Below are positions 62,021 through 64,000 of a stretch of DNA of 64,000 nt, piece after piece. This stretch comes from Chitinophaga sancti (GTDB lineage Bacteria; Bacteroidota; Bacteroidia; Chitinophagales; Chitinophagaceae), in NCBI RefSeq assembly GCF_034087045.1, contig NZ_CP139247.1, positions 434,001 through 498,000 on the forward strand, written 5' to 3'. The notes beneath the pieces were generated by a model. That model searched no databases. It had not been told where the DNA came from and saw only the letters and a list, made by a program, of their open reading frames with translations. Made by a program: the position numbers and the translations under genes. Position 1 is the stretch's first letter; every line of letters begins with the position of its first letter.

Positions 62021-64000
62021 TTATTTATTCCAATTTGAGAAATCATAAATCTTATAACTCACCTTATCATCTTTGTCTTGTGAAAAATGAAATATTTTAC
62101 TATTCGTAGTTTGATTATGGTAAAAATCTGAATATAAATAATAACGTCCTGTCTGGATCTTCACCCCAAGATAATTAAATAATGTAGGATTACTAGATCC
62201 AGTAAGTCCTCGTCCAATCCACCATTCCTTTCGAAAATTCCCTTGCTTAATTTCCCAAGAAGCATTCTTCAGTAATATCCCTTCATTATTAAAAGGAAGA
62301 TAAACACTAATAGTCAACTGCACGTGATGTGCTATACCAGCTTTTTTCCCTTCCCGATGAGACAACAAAGATATTCCTCCTGCTTCCATATCCTCCTTGT
62401 TTATGGAAAGAGTATTACCCTTAGTTTGGAAATCAGGAGCACCAGATGTACGAAGTACATCATTGGCGTAAATATCAAAATTGTATGCCTCATCCTTCGC
62501 TGCATCAAATTTCTTTGCTCCTGTAATCCATTTAAAAGGAAGACCGTTATCCTTTGAGAATTCCAATATTGAATATAATGCCAGATCATCACAGGTGAAT
62601 TTCTTTTCCTCCGACTCATATTTTTGGATATAATCCTTCAAATGGTTTTTATACTTAGTAATAAAACCATCATCCCATTTATTGTATATGGGCCATACAG
62701 TATCTCCCTTAATATCACTATATAGTAAAGGTGCATCGTTCAATACTGCATACTGACTCCATCCCACCCGCGGGTTGGGATCCAGATTCCATCTTCTCCC
62801 TAATCTCGGATCATACTCCCAAAACTCAGCTGTATAACTATTGCCTCCATCCTTTATCTCATCCGATTTTTCCTGGCCATTAAAACCATACCTGTACCCA
62901 CGACTGCTATAACTTCTGTCTGGCTGAATCATACCAAACGGATAATAATCATTCGCATTCAACACCAACGCTGTATTATCTGATTTCAGTTCATCACTCA
63001 CTGTAGCGACAACATTACCTAAATGATTGGACAACTCATACTGCTTCTTATTAGTAGCCCCCCATAATGCAACTGTACTACTAGCATTAGCAGACATACT
63101 CAAATCAGGATACCATGCACCCAAACGACCGCTACCATATAATTGTTGCTCTTCCCAATAAATATTGGCATCACCATTTTTATTTCCATAGATCGCCAGC
63201 ACATTACCAGTCGCATCTCTCACATACCAGGTTTTATCCACCTGTGAATCATTGGTATATGACTTATAAATACGGTTACCATCTGCATCATACTTATATT
63301 CAATTGTGCTTCCATCTGCTTTGGTAATTGTCCTGATTTTACCATACGCCGTCCAGGTAACATTAGCTAAACCTCCCTCCAAATCACTTACCATATTCCC
63401 CATCTTATCATAACTATAGTTATTATCAGACTGAGACTTCAGGTCCGCCGTACCATAATCGTGCGTTGTAATAGCATCTGTAACCTGCGATAATCTATTA
63501 TTCAACAAATAACCTGATGCATCCCTAATATACCCATAGGTCAGTTTATCCATCCCCACATTCTTACCATTTGCACCACTACCATTTCTGTCATAACTCA
63601 GGATATTACCATTACCATCATAAGTCACATCTTCCTGGTATGCAGTTCCAGCAGTTGACGCATTCCATGAAGTAGCCCCAGCGGTCAACGGATGCTGATG
63701 CATTGCCTTCATACGGTTCAACTGATCATATCTATAACTATACCCCACTGTATTCCCAAACTGAGCAGATGCAACAGTCATACGGCTGATATTGCCATTA
63801 TACAGGTTATGTCCTGCAGCTGTGCTAGCAGAAGACTGCCAACCTAAAGGCATGAATTGCTGATTACCAATAGACGTGTAGTCGCCTGTATAATAGTCTA
63901 AGGAATAACCAAATACACCAGGTGCAACTACACTGTGTACATTACCTGCCAAACCATCCTTACCCATGTCATTCTCTGTATTCAGGTACTGACTGTTCAC
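62021..64000 (-). CDS. RHS-repeat protein with a variable C-terminal effector domain, 5'-truncated by window edge
   Basis: About 659 residues visible, open at the window edge. Many YD/RHS repeats (YSYDKMGNMVSDLEGG, IEYKYDADGNRIYKS), then the RHS core end YDPRLGRRWNLDPNPR (about 385-400). The 250 residues after that are a distinct tip domain: FTCDDLALYSILEF and GIAHHVQLTISV suggest a Cys-His catalytic pair as in papain-like or NlpC-type folds; the family is not recognised. RHS proteins deliver such toxins between cells. The gene after it is an immunity-like membrane protein. Confidence 0.85.
   Translation of the reverse strand: MNSQYLNTENDMGKDGLAGNVHSVVAPGVFGYSLDYYTGDYTSIGNQQFMPLGWQSSASTAAGHNLYNGNISRMTVASAQFGNTVGYSYRYDQLNRMKAMHQHPLTAGATSWNASTAGTAYQEDVTYDGNGNILSYDRNGSGANGKNVGMDKLTYGYIRDASGYLLNNRLSQVTDAITTHDYGTADLKSQSDNNYSYDKMGNMVSDLEGGLANVTWTAYGKIRTITKADGSTIEYKYDADGNRIYKSYTNDSQVDKTWYVRDATGNVLAIYGNKNGDANIYWEEQQLYGSGRLGAWYPDLSMSANASSTVALWGATNKKQYELSNHLGNVVATVSDELKSDNTALVLNANDYYPFGMIQPDRSYSSRGYRYGFNGQEKSDEIKDGGNSYTAEFWEYDPRLGRRWNLDPNPRVGWSQYAVLNDAPLLYSDIKGDTVWPIYNKWDDGFITKYKNHLKDYIQKYESEEKKFTCDDLALYSILEFSKDNGLPFKWITGAKKFDAAKDEAYNFDIYANDVLRTSGAPDFQTKGNTLSINKEDMEAGGISLLSHREGKKAGIAHHVQLTISVYLPFNNEGILLKNASWEIKQGNFRKEWWIGRGLTGSSNPTLFNYLGVKIQTGRYYLYSDFYHNQTTNSKIFHFSQDKDDKVSYKIYDFSNWNK

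Overview
The window looks like chromosomal DNA of a Bacteroidota bacterium, most like a Chitinophaga-type member of the Chitinophagaceae. The signs are two sigma/anti-sigma/SusC modules, a SusC-SusD pair, a gliding-motility-type C-terminal sorting domain, LytTR and LuxR-type two-component pairs, a DUF5648/M57-like lipoprotein, RHS proteins, and repeated promoter -7 elements of the Bacteroidetes form TAnnTTTG. Most genes lie on the minus strand. Species assignment is inference.

Left part (1-13.3 kb): a partial SusC-like receptor with its FecR and ECF sigma factor (1-4561); a secreted MBG/PKD protein with a gliding-type C-terminus (4703-6151); a four-gene signalling module (soluble protein, polytopic membrane protein, histidine kinase, LuxR regulator; 6201-9281) with a 90-bp tandem repeat between kinase and regulator; then a class II lanthipeptide locus on the plus strand (NHLP-leader precursor 9771-10127, LanM 10277-13099).

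Middle (13.5-36 kb): a frameshifted YhcG/DUF1016 nuclease gene; GH3 and GH42 glycosidases preceded by what seems to be the last 40 codons of a lost SusC gene; a U32 peptidase-family gene with a ferredoxin; mug; an SDR next to a Crp/Fnr pseudogene; an initiator tRNA; an M57-like lipoprotein whose catalytic glutamate is alanine; a TonB receptor with an AraC regulator; a HigB/HigA-like pair whose toxin has an in-frame amber codon; an SDR-AraC pair; and a LytTR/LytS pair divergent from a secreted HESFH protein.

Right part (36-64 kb): a tight four-gene operon (membrane protein, trypsin-like protease, outer-membrane-barrel-like protein, FRG-domain protein; 41587 to 36364) that I do not recognise as a described system; a small Cys-containing exported peptide; a second copy of the signalling module (42293-45476) whose membrane protein, kinase and regulator match the first copy almost residue for residue in length; a cluster of decayed gene ends (SDR, receiver, DUF72; 45.99-46.71 kb); an OmpR/HK pair divergent from a spondin-domain lipoprotein; a complete sigma-FecR-SusC-SusD-TlpA operon; HxlR and Gfo/Idh/MocA divergent genes; RHS debris; and a 5'-truncated RHS gene with an immunity-like membrane gene broken at a homopolymer.

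The best candidates for undescribed biology are the FRG/protease/membrane operon and the duplicated four-component signalling module. The window also contains many broken genes (single-base frameshifts, nonsense codons), which point either to recent gene decay or, for the homopolymer cases, to assembly error.
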